Shown here: piece after piece, positions 26,873-36,088 of the stretch | Numbering within the stretch: position 1 is the stretch's first letter | Layout of the letters: each line of letters opens with the position of its first letter | Source: Cupriavidus sp. | GTDB lineage: Bacteria > Pseudomonadota > Gammaproteobacteria > Burkholderiales > Burkholderiaceae | Length of the DNA: 64,000 bases | Assembly: GCA_031180665.1 (NCBI GenBank) | Contig: JAPSLP010000017.1 | Span: 1-64,000 of the forward strand | Reading direction: 5' to 3' | Position numbers and translations under genes: made by a program | The notes under the pieces: generated by a model | What the model was told of the DNA's origin: nothing | Database searches by the model: none | Seen by the model: the letters and a program-made list of their open reading frames with translations, nothing else

Positions 26873-27502
26873 TCAGCCCACCTTGCCTTCGGCGCTCAGC
26901 ATCCGCTCCACATAGCGGGCGATCAGGTCGATCTCCAGATTGACCTTGGCCCCGGGACGCAGGTCCTGCAGCGTGGTGACCTCGATCGTATGGGGAATCA
27001 GGTTGATCGAGAACTCGCAGCCGTCGGCCTGGTCGGTCACCCGGTTGACCGTCAGCGAGACGCCGTTGACCACCACCGAGCCCTTGTAGGCCAGATAGCG
27101 CGCCAGCTCGCGCGGCGCGCGCACGCGCAGCTCGTGCGATTCGCCGACCGGCGCGAAATGGGTGACCTCGCCCAGCCCGTCGACATGGCCCGAGACCAGA
27201 TGGCCGCCGAGCCGGTCGGCCAGGCGCAGCGCCTTTTCGAGATTGACCCGGCCGGGCTGCGCGAGGCCGGTGGTCTTGTCCAGCGACTCGCGCGAGACCT
27301 CGACGTCGAAGCTGCCGGGCTGCAGCGCCACCACCGTCATGCAGGCGCCCTGGATGGCGATGCTGTCGCCGATCTGCACGTCGGACAGGTCCAGGCCGCC
27401 CGCGTCGATCCGCAGGCGGACGCCGGCGTTGTCGGTGTTCTGGTCGCCCAGCGGCGTCACGGAGTCGATGCGGCCGACGGCCGCCACAATGCCAGTAAAC
27501 AT
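26873..27502 (-). CDS. ribE: Riboflavin synthase, alpha subunit
   Basis: RibE dismutates two lumazines to riboflavin. The 209-residue protein consists of two lumazine-binding repeats: the first begins 'MFTGIVAAVGRIDSV' with 'GDSIAIQGACMTVV', the second near residue 100 with 'GHLVSGHVDGLGEV' and 'KGSVVVNGVSLTVNRV'. Both substrate-binding signatures are intact. ATG 27502 was chosen because MFTGIV is the universal start of the family. It lies 95 bp after ribD. Confidence 0.96.
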   Translation of the reverse strand: MFTGIVAAVGRIDSVTPLGDQNTDNAGVRLRIDAGGLDLSDVQIGDSIAIQGACMTVVALQPGSFDVEVSRESLDKTTGLAQPGRVNLEKALRLADRLGGHLVSGHVDGLGEVTHFAPVGESHELRVRAPRELARYLAYKGSVVVNGVSLTVNRVTDQADGCEFSINLIPHTIEVTTLQDLRPGAKVNLEIDLIARYVERMLSAEGKVG

Positions 27503-27597
27503 GGTCTGGTCAGCAGGGAGAGAAATCGAAGGGGAAAGCGAAGGGAAAACCGGAGCGATACGCGGCATGCTAGCAGCCTGAGCGAAGCACGTGCCGT

Positions 27598-28716
27598 TCA
27601 GCTCGCCGGATGGCGGCGCGCGATCAGCCGCAGGTCGTCGCCGATCTGCCGCACGTCGTGCCAGCGGAAGGCCGGCGCGTCCTGCAGGCGCGCGAGCGGC
27701 GGCAGGTTGAACATGCCCTGCGCATCGCCGAGCAGCCGGGGCGCCAGATAGACCAGCAGTTCGTCCGCGCAGCCTTCGCGGATCAGCGAACCGTTGAGCT
27801 TGAAGCCGGCCTCGACATGCAGCTCGTTGATGCCGCGCCGGCCCAGTTCCTCGAGCATGCGGCGCAGCTCGACCTTGCCGTGCGGGTTGGGCAGCACCAC
27901 CACCTCGGCGCCGCGCGCCTCCAGCGCGGTGCGGCGGGCGCGGTCGTCGACCGCACAGAACACCAGCACCGGCCTGGCGAATTCGCCGGTGTCCGGCGTC
28001 AGCATGCGCGCGTCCAGCGGCACCTCCAGCCGCGAGTCGATCAGCACCCGCTGCGGCTGGCGCGGCGTGTCGACGGCCCGCACGGTCAGCTGCGGGTCGT
28101 CGTCGCGCACCGTGCCGATGCCGGTCAGGATCGCGCAGGCACGGGCGCGCCAGGCATGGCCGTCGTCGCGCGCGGCCTGGCCGGTGATCCACTGGCTGGT
28201 ACCGTCGTGCAGCGCGGTGCCGCCATCGAGCGAGGCCGCGACCTTGACGCGCACCCATGGCAGGCCGCGCGTCATGCGCGAGACGAAGCCGATATTCAGG
28301 TCGCGCGCCTCCTTCTCCAGCAGGCCGCAGCGCACGTCGATGCCGGCATCGCGCAGCCGCTGCAGGCCCCGTCCCGATACGGTGGGATTCGGATCTTCCA
28401 TCGCCGCGACCACGCGCTTGACGCCGGCGCGCACCAGCGCATCGGCGCACGGCGGCGTGCGGCCGAAATGGCTGCACGGCTCCAGCGTGACGTAGGCGGT
28501 CGCCCCGGCGGGATCGAAGCCGCGCGCGGCGGCGTTCTTCAGCGCCTGGATCTCCGCATGGTCCTGGCCCGCGGGCTGCGTGTAGCCTTCGCCGATCACC
28601 TTGCCGCCCTTGGTCAGCACACAGCCCACGCGCGGATTCGGCGTGGTGATGAACATGCCCCGCGCGGCGAGCGCGAGGGCCTGCTGCATGGCGGCGTGAT
28701 CGGTTTCGGAGAACAT
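27598..28716 (-). CDS. ribD: Riboflavin biosynthesis protein RibD (deaminase/reductase)
   Basis: A bifunctional 372-residue enzyme. The N-terminal deaminase shows the zinc motif 'DHAEIQALKNA' and 'EPCSHFGRTPPCADAL'. The C-terminal reductase shows 'WVRVKVAASLDGG', 'DDPQLTVR' and 'GRRGINELHVEAGFKLNGSLI'. It performs steps two and three of the pathway after GTP opening. ATG 28716 (MFSETDHAAMQQAL) starts the family's first helix. It is the first rib gene in a ribD-ribE-ribBA-ribH-nusB run, and it follows a pseudopilin gene by 94 bp. Confidence 0.95.
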   Translation of the reverse strand: MFSETDHAAMQQALALAARGMFITTPNPRVGCVLTKGGKVIGEGYTQPAGQDHAEIQALKNAAARGFDPAGATAYVTLEPCSHFGRTPPCADALVRAGVKRVVAAMEDPNPTVSGRGLQRLRDAGIDVRCGLLEKEARDLNIGFVSRMTRGLPWVRVKVAASLDGGTALHDGTSQWITGQAARDDGHAWRARACAILTGIGTVRDDDPQLTVRAVDTPRQPQRVLIDSRLEVPLDARMLTPDTGEFARPVLVFCAVDDRARRTALEARGAEVVVLPNPHGKVELRRMLEELGRRGINELHVEAGFKLNGSLIREGCADELLVYLAPRLLGDAQGMFNLPPLARLQDAPAFRWHDVRQIGDDLRLIARRHPAS

Positions 28717-28810
28717 GAGTGGGCGGTTTCCTGCCGGTTGTCTTGACTGCCGTGGCGGGCTGGCGTGGTCGGGTCGAGCATGGCGGGCCGCGGTCCGGGG
28801 CTGGCGCGGC

Positions 28811-29398
28811 TCAGGGCTCGCTGTCGGTCCGGCTGTCGCAGTCCGCGTCCTGGCCGGGCGTGCAGATGCGCAAGCGGCCCAGCGCGCCGACCCTGACCTG
28901 ACGCTGCGCATGGCCGCAGCGCAGGGTAAAGGTAGCGGCATAGAAGCCGCCACGTTCCGACCGAGAGTATCCCACAGGAGCCAGCCGCAGCGCGCGGCTG
29001 CCGTCCGTGGCGCGCAGCGCGACACGCAGGCAGGCGGCGTTCAGGCCCGCCGCGGACAGCGCCGGGGTGTCCGGGGGCTCGCTGGCCTCGCCGGCCGCGC
29101 TGGCAACGATACGCCACCCGCGCGAGAAGTCGGCCGAGCCTGGCTCCGGCGCCAGCAGAACGGTGATGCGCCTGGCCACAGCGAACTCGCGCGCCGTCTC
29201 GATCGAGGCCGCCAGCAGATCGGCGGCCAGGCGCACCTGCTGCCGCTCCAGCGCATCGCGATAGGACGGGTAGGCGGAGGCCGCGAGCGTTGCGGTGATC
29301 GCCATCGCGGCGAGCCATTCGATCAGAGTGGCGCCCGTCGTGCGTGCGCGGTGCCGCGAATCCTTGCCGCGGCGCCGGCTCAGCACGCTTGCGGCCAT
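28811..29398 (-). CDS. fimT: Type IV pilus pseudopilin, GspH/FimT-like
   Basis: A minor pilin precursor: after a 25-residue leader ending in RTTG the mature chain begins ATLIEWLAAMAITATLAA, a prepilin-peptidase site (Gly at -1, Glu at +5) and hydrophobic helix. The globular part has 'FAVARRITVLLAPE' and paired Cys residues near the end ('LRICTPGQDADCDS') that could form a disulfide. FimT-like proteins take part in pilus assembly and DNA uptake. ATG 29398 overlaps the pilE-like gene by 19 bp. It ends the minor-pilin run, 94 bp before ribD. Confidence 0.85.
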   Translation of the reverse strand: MAASVLSRRRGKDSRHRARTTGATLIEWLAAMAITATLAASAYPSYRDALERQQVRLAADLLAASIETAREFAVARRITVLLAPEPGSADFSRGWRIVASAAGEASEPPDTPALSAAGLNAACLRVALRATDGSRALRLAPVGYSRSERGGFYAATFTLRCGHAQRQVRVGALGRLRICTPGQDADCDSRTDSEP

Positions 29399-29838
29399 GG
29401 CACCGGGCCGGCCGCGTCCGGGGATTCCGTCAGCCATTCCCCGCTGCTGCGCAGGATCAGCGTGCCGCAAGCGGGGTCGGGCCATTGCGGCGCGGCATGC
29501 AGTTCGATGCAATGGTGGAGGTCGGGCTCGCGCTGGCTGGCTGCGGTGCAGGGCATCGCCGCCACCCGGTAGCGCGGAAGCGCCGGCGGTGCGGGCACCC
29601 ACTGTGGCCAGCGTCCGGCCGGACCGTTTCCGCTGTCGTCGGCGAAGCCACCGCGTGCCATCGCGTGACGCTGCAGATCGAGCATCGCCGCGATCAACGC
29701 GGTATGGGCCTGCGCGCGCCAGCTGCGCTGCAGGTGCGGATGCCAGCTGGTGGCCGCGATGCCGCCGACGATGGCGGCGATGGCGATCACGATCAGCAGC
29801 TCGATCAGCGTGAAGGCGGCGGTGCGGCTGGCGATCAT
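29380..29838 (-). CDS. pilE: PilE-like type IV minor pilin
   Basis: The 152-residue precursor starts MIASRTAAFTLIELLIVIAI, so the mature chain begins FTLIELL after a very short positive leader. The residue at -1 is Ala, where Gly is usual; peptidase cutting may be slower or the alignment different. The rest resembles PilE-type minor pilins, with a C-terminal Cys pair ('CIELHAAPQWPDPACG'). ATG 29838 was preferred over the earlier ATG because it directly abuts the leader. The gene overlaps fimT and is separated from pilX by 103 bp. Confidence 0.82.
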   Translation of the reverse strand: MIASRTAAFTLIELLIVIAIAAIVGGIAATSWHPHLQRSWRAQAHTALIAAMLDLQRHAMARGGFADDSGNGPAGRWPQWVPAPPALPRYRVAAMPCTAASQREPDLHHCIELHAAPQWPDPACGTLILRSSGEWLTESPDAAGPVPWPQAC

Positions 29839-29844
29839 GGCGGG

Positions 29845-29935
29845 TGATGGAGGGTCATGGAGATCATGAAGGGTCATGGAGGGTCATGGAGGGTCACGGC
29901 GCCTCATGGCAGGTCGGGGCGCCTCATGACGCGGC
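29845..29935. repeat. Degenerate 9-bp repeats (gggtcatgga) between pilX and pilE
   Basis: The 103-bp gap contains several imperfect copies of gggtcatgga, with variants gagatcatgaa, gggtcacggc and gcctcatgg. It is the position where pilY1 lies in complete minor-pilin operons, so the gap may mark the deletion. Confidence 0.7.
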
Positions 29936-29941
29936 ATGACG

Positions 29942-30697
29942 TCACGATGGATAAGGCGGGACGAGTTCGCGCCAACCGAGCCGCCGGACGCGGCCGCCTC
30001 CCGGCTGGCTTGCCGCTGCGCGCCGTGAAGACGGATCGATCCATTCCGGTTCGATCCATTCGGTCTGCAGCACGACGCGCGCGGCCGGGTCGCGTCCCTG
30101 GCCGAGCGCAGTGATGCGATAGCGCTGCGGTGGCACGCCAGCGGGCGCCGATCCGCCGGTGTTGTTTGGCGGCAGGCGTTCGATCAGATACCGCGGCACG
30201 GTGGTCGCGCCGGCCATCTCCGCCGGGATGACGGGCAGGGTCGCGCCGGTTACGCTTCCGACCGGGACACCGATGGCGTCCGCTGGCAGGGGCTGATCCA
30301 TCCAGGCGCGCCACGGCGGCGGCTGGCCCAGCGCGGGACTGCACAGGCCGCGCTGCGCCTGCGCGCCGCAACGGCCGGGCGCAGGCCACGAGCCGAGGCG
30401 GTCATTGCGGCCGGCCGGCGGCGCGCTGGCGGCAGTTCCCGCCATGGCGGCAGTTCCCCCAATAGGCGCAGTTGCGCTCAGCAAATCGTGCTCGCCATCG
30501 AGCAGCGCGAGCTCCGCGCCACGAAACGCAATCTCGCGCTCGAGCCGCTGACCGATTGCCTGATGTCCGGCCATCAGCAGCACGAACAGCGCACCGGCCA
30601 GAGCGAGGGTCAGCGTCGACAGCACGACCACGGAAATCAGCGTGATGGCGCCGCGTGCGGCTTGGGGCGGCATCCCATCGCCGGTGGTCCTCAGCAT
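29942..30697 (-). CDS. pilX: PilX-like type IV pilus assembly protein
   Basis: A 251-residue protein with an N-terminal helix typical of PilX ('ARGAITLISVVVLSTLTLALAGALFVLLMAGHQAIGQRLEREIAFRGAELAL'). The phrase around 'EREIAFRGAELALLDGE' is a PilX signature. The usual pilin-type Glu at +5 is absent, as is normal for PilX. ATG 30697 overlaps the pilW stop by 7 bp. The C-terminal half is variable. It is thought to act with PilV, PilW and FimT in priming pilus fibres. Confidence 0.8.
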   Translation of the reverse strand: MLRTTGDGMPPQAARGAITLISVVVLSTLTLALAGALFVLLMAGHQAIGQRLEREIAFRGAELALLDGEHDLLSATAPIGGTAAMAGTAASAPPAGRNDRLGSWPAPGRCGAQAQRGLCSPALGQPPPWRAWMDQPLPADAIGVPVGSVTGATLPVIPAEMAGATTVPRYLIERLPPNNTGGSAPAGVPPQRYRITALGQGRDPAARVVLQTEWIEPEWIDPSSRRAAASQPGGGRVRRLGWRELVPPYPS

Positions 30698-31710
30698 GGC
30701 GACCCCGCGCAGAACGGCGCGTTGCGCAGCCACACCGTGGTGGCGAAGACCCGCCGCGAAGCAGTGAGCCGTGAGCGCGGCAGGTAGGCGATATCGTCGC
30801 CTGGCTCGCCGGCCGTGCGCGCCGGCAGCAGGGGCAAGGGCGTCGCAGCCGTGCCCGGCATGCCAGCGCCGGTACGCAGTACCAGGGCGATCTGCACGGC
30901 CAACACCTTGCGCCACGCCTCCATTCCGCCGATCGCAAGCTCGCTGGCGCGCAGGAAGGTGTCGACGCGGCCATCGCCGTCGCGATCGACGCCATAGCGC
31001 AGTTGCAGGGTCTCGACACCGCGGGCGAGTGCTCCCGTGCTCCACGTCGTGCCGCCGCCGCTGTCACTGCCGCGCCCGCTCCCGCCACTGTTGCCATCGC
31101 GGCGACCGGGATAGCGGCACAGCAATTGCGGCTCGCCGTCGGCGCCGTTGGCGACGTACAGCAGGTTGGCGGTCAGGTAGCGGGCCGCCTGCGGCGACGA
31201 GGCCGGTGCCGTTTCCACAGCGGCCACCGCGATGGGGACCGGATAACCGCTGCAGTCGGACAGGTAGCGGTCGGGCACCGCCGGATCGCCGGCGGGATGG
31301 TTGCCGCCGAAGCGGATCAGCAGCGCATCGCTGCCGGCGACGCCGGGTTTGCCGCAGCTCAGTGCGTCGCCGAGCGTCGGCTGGCCGCAGTCGTCGCGGC
31401 CCATCAGCGGCGGGGGCAGGGCGGCGCTCGGTGCCGGATGCCAGCCCGCATGGCGCAGCAGCGCAGCAACCGCTTCGAGCAGGGCGCCGCCGCGCTGCTC
31501 CAGTTCGCGTTGCTCGGCGGCCAGGACATAGGCCGATCGCATGGTCAGGAAGACCGTCATCGCCGCGCTGCTCGCCAGTGCTCCGAGCAGCAGGCCGACC
31601 ATCACCTCGACCAGCGACCATCCTTGCATCGCGGCGGACTGCCATGGCGTACGGACGCGGCTGAGCAGAGCCGATCCGCTCGCCCACGGGGCGACGATTG
31701 CCGGCCTCAT
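30691..31710 (-). CDS. pilW: PilW-like type IV pilus assembly protein
   Basis: The precursor has a prepilin site ('SAAMQG' then 'WSLVEVMVGLLLGALASSAAM') after a leader of about 30 residues, long for a pilin. The mature chain has the PilW features 'LRHAGWHPAP', 'DALLIRFGG' and several Cys residues. The length is 339 aa. ATG 31710 overlaps the pilV stop as ATGA, so the genes are translationally coupled. A Gly/Ser-rich linker ('GNSGGSGRGSDSGGG') interrupts the C-terminal domain. Function is inferred from family and position. Confidence 0.82.
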   Translation of the reverse strand: MRPAIVAPWASGSALLSRVRTPWQSAAMQGWSLVEVMVGLLLGALASSAAMTVFLTMRSAYVLAAEQRELEQRGGALLEAVAALLRHAGWHPAPSAALPPPLMGRDDCGQPTLGDALSCGKPGVAGSDALLIRFGGNHPAGDPAVPDRYLSDCSGYPVPIAVAAVETAPASSPQAARYLTANLLYVANGADGEPQLLCRYPGRRDGNSGGSGRGSDSGGGTTWSTGALARGVETLQLRYGVDRDGDGRVDTFLRASELAIGGMEAWRKVLAVQIALVLRTGAGMPGTAATPLPLLPARTAGEPGDDIAYLPRSRLTASRRVFATTVWLRNAPFCAGSPC

Positions 31711-32120
31711 GGCCGCAACCGCAGCGCGATGGCGCGCAATGCGGTACGGGATTGGGCCGCATCGGCGTCGTTGCGCATGCCGGACGCGGGCGGCAAGGGA
31801 CCGACCACGACCACGCGTTGGCCGGCCGGGCAGCTCGATTGCGCCGCGTTCGCCGGCAGCGAGGCGCACCAGCGTGGCGCTGGCACGCCCGGCATCTGCG
31901 CGAGCGCGGGGAGCCGGACGGGATCGGGAACGGCATCCGGCCCCGCCAGCCCTGCCAGTTCGGCGCCCTCGGCGGCGAGCCGCAGGGCCTGGGCGATCCG
32001 CAAGGGCTCACGCCACCATTGCAGCGTCGTTGGCGCGAGCCCGGCCAGCGGCAGCAGGCCGATGCCGAGCACGGCGAGCGCGACCAGCGCTTCGAGCAGC
32101 AGATACCCTCTGTGGCGCAC
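31707..32120 (-). CDS. pilV: PilV-like type IV minor pilin
   Basis: The mature part begins YLLLEALVALAVLGIGLLPLAG after RHRG, a clear prepilin cleavage site with Gly at -1 and Glu at +5. No ATG is close. The GTG at 32120 (VRHRG) gives a five-residue leader and 137 aa. The track's ATG at 32399 would add about 93 residues of low-complexity Ser/Ala repeat, far too long for a pilin leader, so it was rejected. The gene opens the pilV-W-X-E-fimT run, whose members overlap by 4-19 bp except at the pilX-pilE gap. Confidence 0.78.
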   Translation of the reverse strand: MRHRGYLLLEALVALAVLGIGLLPLAGLAPTTLQWWREPLRIAQALRLAAEGAELAGLAGPDAVPDPVRLPALAQMPGVPAPRWCASLPANAAQSSCPAGQRVVVVGPLPPASGMRNDADAAQSRTALRAIALRLRP

Positions 32121-32217
32121 GCGCCAGCGGTCAGATAAATGGGGAAAAGAAGCGAGGTGGCAATCGACGCGCCAGGGAAGGGCGCCGGCAGTCAAAGCGC
32201 CGGAAGGCGCCGGAGCG

Positions 32218-32379
32218 GTCGATAACGCGGAAGCCGCGGATAACGCCGTAGCGCTCGACAACTCGGAAGCGGCCGACAACGGCGAAGCGGTCGATAACGC
32301 GGACGCCGCCCATAACGCCGTAGCGTTCGAAGACTGGGAAGGCGCCGACAACGCCGAAGCGGTCGGTGAGGCCGAAATC
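32218..32379. repeat. 18-bp degenerate tandem repeat, 9 copies
   Basis: Nine units share the frame gtcgataacgcggaagcc (variants gcggataacgccgtagcg, gccgacaacggcgaagcg, ttcgaagactgggaaggc and others). On the plus strand they would encode a hexapeptide of the type (V/A)DNAEA, and on the minus strand Ser/Ala-rich or Arg/Val-rich hexapeptides. Because the length is a multiple of three, every frame stays open, which explains the long antisense ORFs. There is no start or homologue to support a protein. Confidence 0.85.
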
Positions 32380-32550
32380 GCCGAAGGGATCGCAATCATC
32401 GCTCTGGTCCTGTGCGTGACAAGCGAGGACCAGATTAATCGTCAGCGAGCGGGGATGAGGTTTCGGACCGTGGAGGATTCGACAAGGATTGCAACAGCGG
32501 CAACGGCAACCACCGCGGCAACCGGCGGCGACGGCAACAAGCAGCTGCAA

Positions 32551-32615
32551 GCAGCAACGAGACAGCAACGAGACAGCAACGAGACAGCAACGAGACAGCA
32601 ACGAGACAGCAACAA
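32551..32615. repeat. 11-bp tandem repeat (gacagcaacga), about 5 copies
   Basis: The unit gacagcaacga repeats from 32561 to about 32615, preceded by a partial copy and followed by related gcaacaagcagc and gtcaggcagg pieces. It lies just downstream of the nrdR stop. It is a microsatellite-like array with no coding role visible. Confidence 0.85.
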
Positions 32616-32690
32616 GCAGCGTCAGGCAGGAACAAGCAGCGCCAGGCAGCGACAGGCCGCAAGGCCCTGGCGCCACGGCGAGGCAACGCC

Positions 32691-33155
32691 TCAGCGCTTG
32701 CCGTTGGGCGAGCTGACTTCGGCCAGCACGTCGGAGAACTCGGACACGTCCTCGAAGCTGCGGTACACCGACGCGAAACGGATATAGGCGATCTTGTCGA
32801 GCTTGCGCAGCTCGCGCATCACCAGTTCGCCGACCTGGCTGCTGGGGATTTCCTTCTGTCCCAGCGCCAGCAGCTTTTCCTCGATGCGCGCGATCGCCTC
32901 GTCGATGGCCTCGGCCGACACCGGCCGCTTGCGCAGGGCCAGCCGCATCGAATCCTTGAGCTTGCTGCGCGCGTAATCGACCCGGCTGCCGTTCTTCTTG
33001 ACGATGGCCGGGAAGAACAGCTCGATCCGCTCATAGGTGGTGAAGCGCCGGTCGCAGGCCTCGCAACGGCGGCGCCGGCGCACGGTATCGCCTTCCTCGG
33101 ACATGCGGGTGTCGAGCACCTGGGTATTGGAGTGACCGCAGAAGGGACATTTCAT
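32691..33155 (-). CDS. nrdR: Transcriptional repressor NrdR
   Basis: NrdR represses ribonucleotide reductase genes by sensing ATP and dATP. The N-terminal zinc ribbon has its four Cys residues ('[16 protein letters not shown]' and '[15 protein letters not shown]'), and the ATP-cone follows ('[19 protein letters not shown]' onward). The 154-aa length is normal. It lies 73 bp downstream of glyA on the same strand, the usual arrangement in betaproteobacteria. Confidence 0.97.
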   Translation of the reverse strand: MKCPFCGHSNTQVLDTRMSEEGDTVRRRRRCEACDRRFTTYERIELFFPAIVKKNGSRVDYARSKLKDSMRLALRKRPVSAEAIDEAIARIEEKLLALGQKEIPSSQVGELVMRELRKLDKIAYIRFASVYRSFEDVSEFSDVLAEVSSPNGKR

Positions 33156-33228
33156 CGGACCACCTGGAGGCGGGGGTTGAGCGGCCGCGCGCCGCCCGGC
33201 GGAGCGGACGGCGCGCGGCGACGGCCGA

Positions 33229-34476
33229 TCAGCCGTAGACCGGGAAGCGCTTGGTCAGCGCCGCGACCTGCTCGCGCACGCGCGCGATGTTGTCGGCGTC
33301 GTGCGGGTTGTCCAGCACGTCGGCGATCAGGTTGGCGACCTGGCGCGCTTCCTCTTCCTTGAAGCCGCGCGTGGTCATCGCCGGCGAGCCCAGGCGGATG
33401 CCCGAGGTGACGAACGGCTTTTCCGGATCGTTGGGGATCGCGTTCTTGTTGACCGTGATATGCGCGTCGCCCAGGATCTTCTCGGCTTCCTTGCCGGTGA
33501 TCTGCTTGGCGCGCAGGTCGACCAGCATCACGTGGCTCTCGGTGCGGCCCGAGACGATGCGCAGTCCGCGTGCAATCAGGGTCTCGGCCAGCGCCTGGGC
33601 GTTCTTGACGACCTGCTGCTGATAGGCCTTGAACTCGGGCGACAGCGCTTCCTTGAAGGCGACCGCCTTGCCGGCGATCACGTGCATCAGCGGGCCGCCC
33701 TGGATGCCGGGGAAGATCGCCGAGTTGATGGCCTTCTCATGCTCGGCCTTCATCAGGATCACGCCGCCGCGCGGGCCGCGCAGGCTCTTGTGCGTGGTGG
33801 TGGTGACGAAGTCGGCGTGCGGCACCGGGTTCGGGTAGACGCCCGCGGCGATCAGGCCCGCGTAGTGCGCCATGTCGACCATGAAATAGGCGCCGACCGA
33901 CTTGGCCACCGCGGCGATGCGCTCGAAGTCGATGCGCAGCGAAAAGGCCGACGCGCCGGCGATGATCAGCTTCGGCTTCTTCTCCTGGGCCAGCTTTTCC
34001 AGCGCGCCGTAGTCGATGTCCTCGTCGGCGTTCAGGCCGTAGCTGACCACGTTGAACCACTTGCCGCTCATGTTGAGCGCCATGCCGTGGGTCAGGTGGC
34101 CGCCTTCCGCCAGGCTCATGCCCATGATGGTGTCGCCCGGCTTGAGCACGGCGAAGAACACGCCCTGGTTGGCCTGCGAGCCCGAGTTCGGCTGCACGTT
34201 GGCGGCCTCGGCGCCGAACAGCTGCTTGACGCGGTCGATCGCCAGCTGCTCGACGATGTCGACGTATTCGCAACCGCCGTAGTAGCGCTTGCCGGGATAG
34301 CCCTCGGCGTACTTGTTGGTCAGCTGCGAGCCCTGGGCGGCCATCACGGCCGGCGAGGTGTAGTTCTCGGAGGCGATCAGCTCGATATGGTCTTCCTGGC
34401 GCTGATTTTCCTGCTGGATGGCGGACCAGAGTTCGGGATCGATCTGGTCGATCGTGTAGCGGCTGCGTTCGAACAT
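33229..34476 (-). CDS. glyA: Serine hydroxymethyltransferase
   Basis: GlyA converts serine and tetrahydrofolate to glycine and 5,10-methylene-tetrahydrofolate. The PLP lysine motif is '[16 protein letters not shown]' at about residue 230, '[14 protein letters not shown]' contains the catalytic area, and the N-terminal '[25 protein letters not shown]' is invariant in the family. ATG 34476 ([13 protein letters not shown]) gives the usual 415 residues; the upstream extension in the track is not family sequence. It lies ahead of nrdR and probably shares its transcript. Confidence 0.98.
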   Translation of the reverse strand: MFERSRYTIDQIDPELWSAIQQENQRQEDHIELIASENYTSPAVMAAQGSQLTNKYAEGYPGKRYYGGCEYVDIVEQLAIDRVKQLFGAEAANVQPNSGSQANQGVFFAVLKPGDTIMGMSLAEGGHLTHGMALNMSGKWFNVVSYGLNADEDIDYGALEKLAQEKKPKLIIAGASAFSLRIDFERIAAVAKSVGAYFMVDMAHYAGLIAAGVYPNPVPHADFVTTTTHKSLRGPRGGVILMKAEHEKAINSAIFPGIQGGPLMHVIAGKAVAFKEALSPEFKAYQQQVVKNAQALAETLIARGLRIVSGRTESHVMLVDLRAKQITGKEAEKILGDAHITVNKNAIPNDPEKPFVTSGIRLGSPAMTTRGFKEEEARQVANLIADVLDNPHDADNIARVREQVAALTKRFPVYG

Positions 34477-34977
34477 GGCGAAACTCGTCTGTAGAAGGAT
34501 CGGTGAAAACCGTCGGATGACGGCGGATTGACCGAAGAATACGGGAACGGAACGACGGTAGGGCGCGCGGGGAAGACGCATGCGAACCGCGTCGCCGGTT
34601 TGGGCGCGGGGCCCGGATTGGCGGCGCAGGGCGCACCCTGCTTCCCATTCGCTGGCCCAGGCGAGCGGCAGGCGCGGCGGCTATCGCAAGGGACCGCGGC
34701 CGGGCATTGCGCCCTGGCTTCGGACCGCTTCCGGTGGCTTGGCGCCAGAGATCTTGCGCTTCCTCGTGGTAGTACCCACTGACTTCGCCAGTCGCGCAAG
34801 GTGGAATGGTTGGCCGGAGTTTACGCGAGGCCCCGGCTCGCCGCAAGCCGGCAAGGCCGCCTCGGACCGGGCCTGGCGGGGCAGGCAAGGCGGCTTCGTC
34901 TGTAGGACGGCCTGGCGTTGCGTTGTCGGACGCCGTGTGACACCGGAGCCGCGCCCGCGTCCGTTACAATCGCGGCC
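34477..34977. other. Intergenic region between divergent glyA and ybgC
   Basis: These 501 bp hold no credible gene; all frames are short or codon-biased shadows. The region must carry the promoters of both the glyA and the tol operons. TTACAAT at 34964-34970, 8 bp before the ybgC ATG, resembles a -10 box but lies very close to the start codon. No riboswitch was recognised. Confidence 0.6.
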
Positions 34978-35378
34978 ATGACGAATTTCGTATGGCCCCT
35001 GCGCGTCTACTGGGAAGACACCGACGCCGGCGGGGTGGTGTTCTACGCCAACTACCTCAAGTTTTTCGAACGTGCGCGCACCGAATGGCTGCGCTCGCTG
35101 GGTATCGAGCAGCAGGCCCTCGCCGAGGAATCCGGCGTGGTCTTTGTCGTGCGCAGCACAGCGGTGGAATACAATGCGCCCGCCCGGCTGGACGACCTGC
35201 TGGAGATCCGCACCCGTATTGAACGGGTCGGTCCGGCCTCGGTCCAATTCGCCCAGGAAGCGTGGCGCGGGCCGCTGATGCTGGCCGCGGGCGCGATCCG
35301 GGTGGGATGCGTGGACCGCGACAGCTTCCGCCCGGCCCCGATTCCCGCACCCGTCCTCGCAACCATCAAGACCGCCCG

Positions 35379-35382
<4 letters not shown>
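34978..35382 (+). CDS. ybgC: Tol-Pal system-associated acyl-CoA thioesterase
   Basis: A 134-residue hot-dog-fold thioesterase. 'RVYWEDTDAGGVVFYANYLKFFERARTEWLR' contains the catalytic Asp and the helix of the 4-hydroxybenzoyl-CoA thioesterase type. It hydrolyses acyl-CoA or acyl-ACP, perhaps linked to phospholipid synthesis at the inner membrane. ATG 34978 (MTNFVWPLR) was chosen over the in-frame ATG 20 codons upstream because the domain begins there. The stop overlaps the tolQ start as ATGA, so ybgC opens the tol operon. Confidence 0.94.
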
Positions 35383-36062
<680 letters not shown>

Positions 36063-36088
36063 AGCCCAGGCCATAGGAGAAGCGCAGC

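Larger units (their letters stand above)
32121..32690. other. Gene-free, repeat-filled stretch between pilV and nrdR
   Basis: No credible gene was found in these 570 bp. The stretch holds an 18-bp repeat array (32218-32379) and an 11-bp repeat array (32551-32615), described separately. Frames stay open on both strands simply because the repeats lack stop codons. The pilV promoter must lie within or before this region but no clear boxes stand out. Confidence 0.7.

Noticed and set aside
32551-32615. CRISPR array
   Set aside because: The 11-bp units are directly adjacent with no spacers, and there are no cas genes in the window.
31003-32787. 594-aa plus-strand ORF including (V/A)DNAEA hexapeptides
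   Set aside because: The first two-thirds is antisense to pilW and pilV. The hexapeptides come from the 18-bp array, which stays open in every frame. There is no ribosome site or start near the array.
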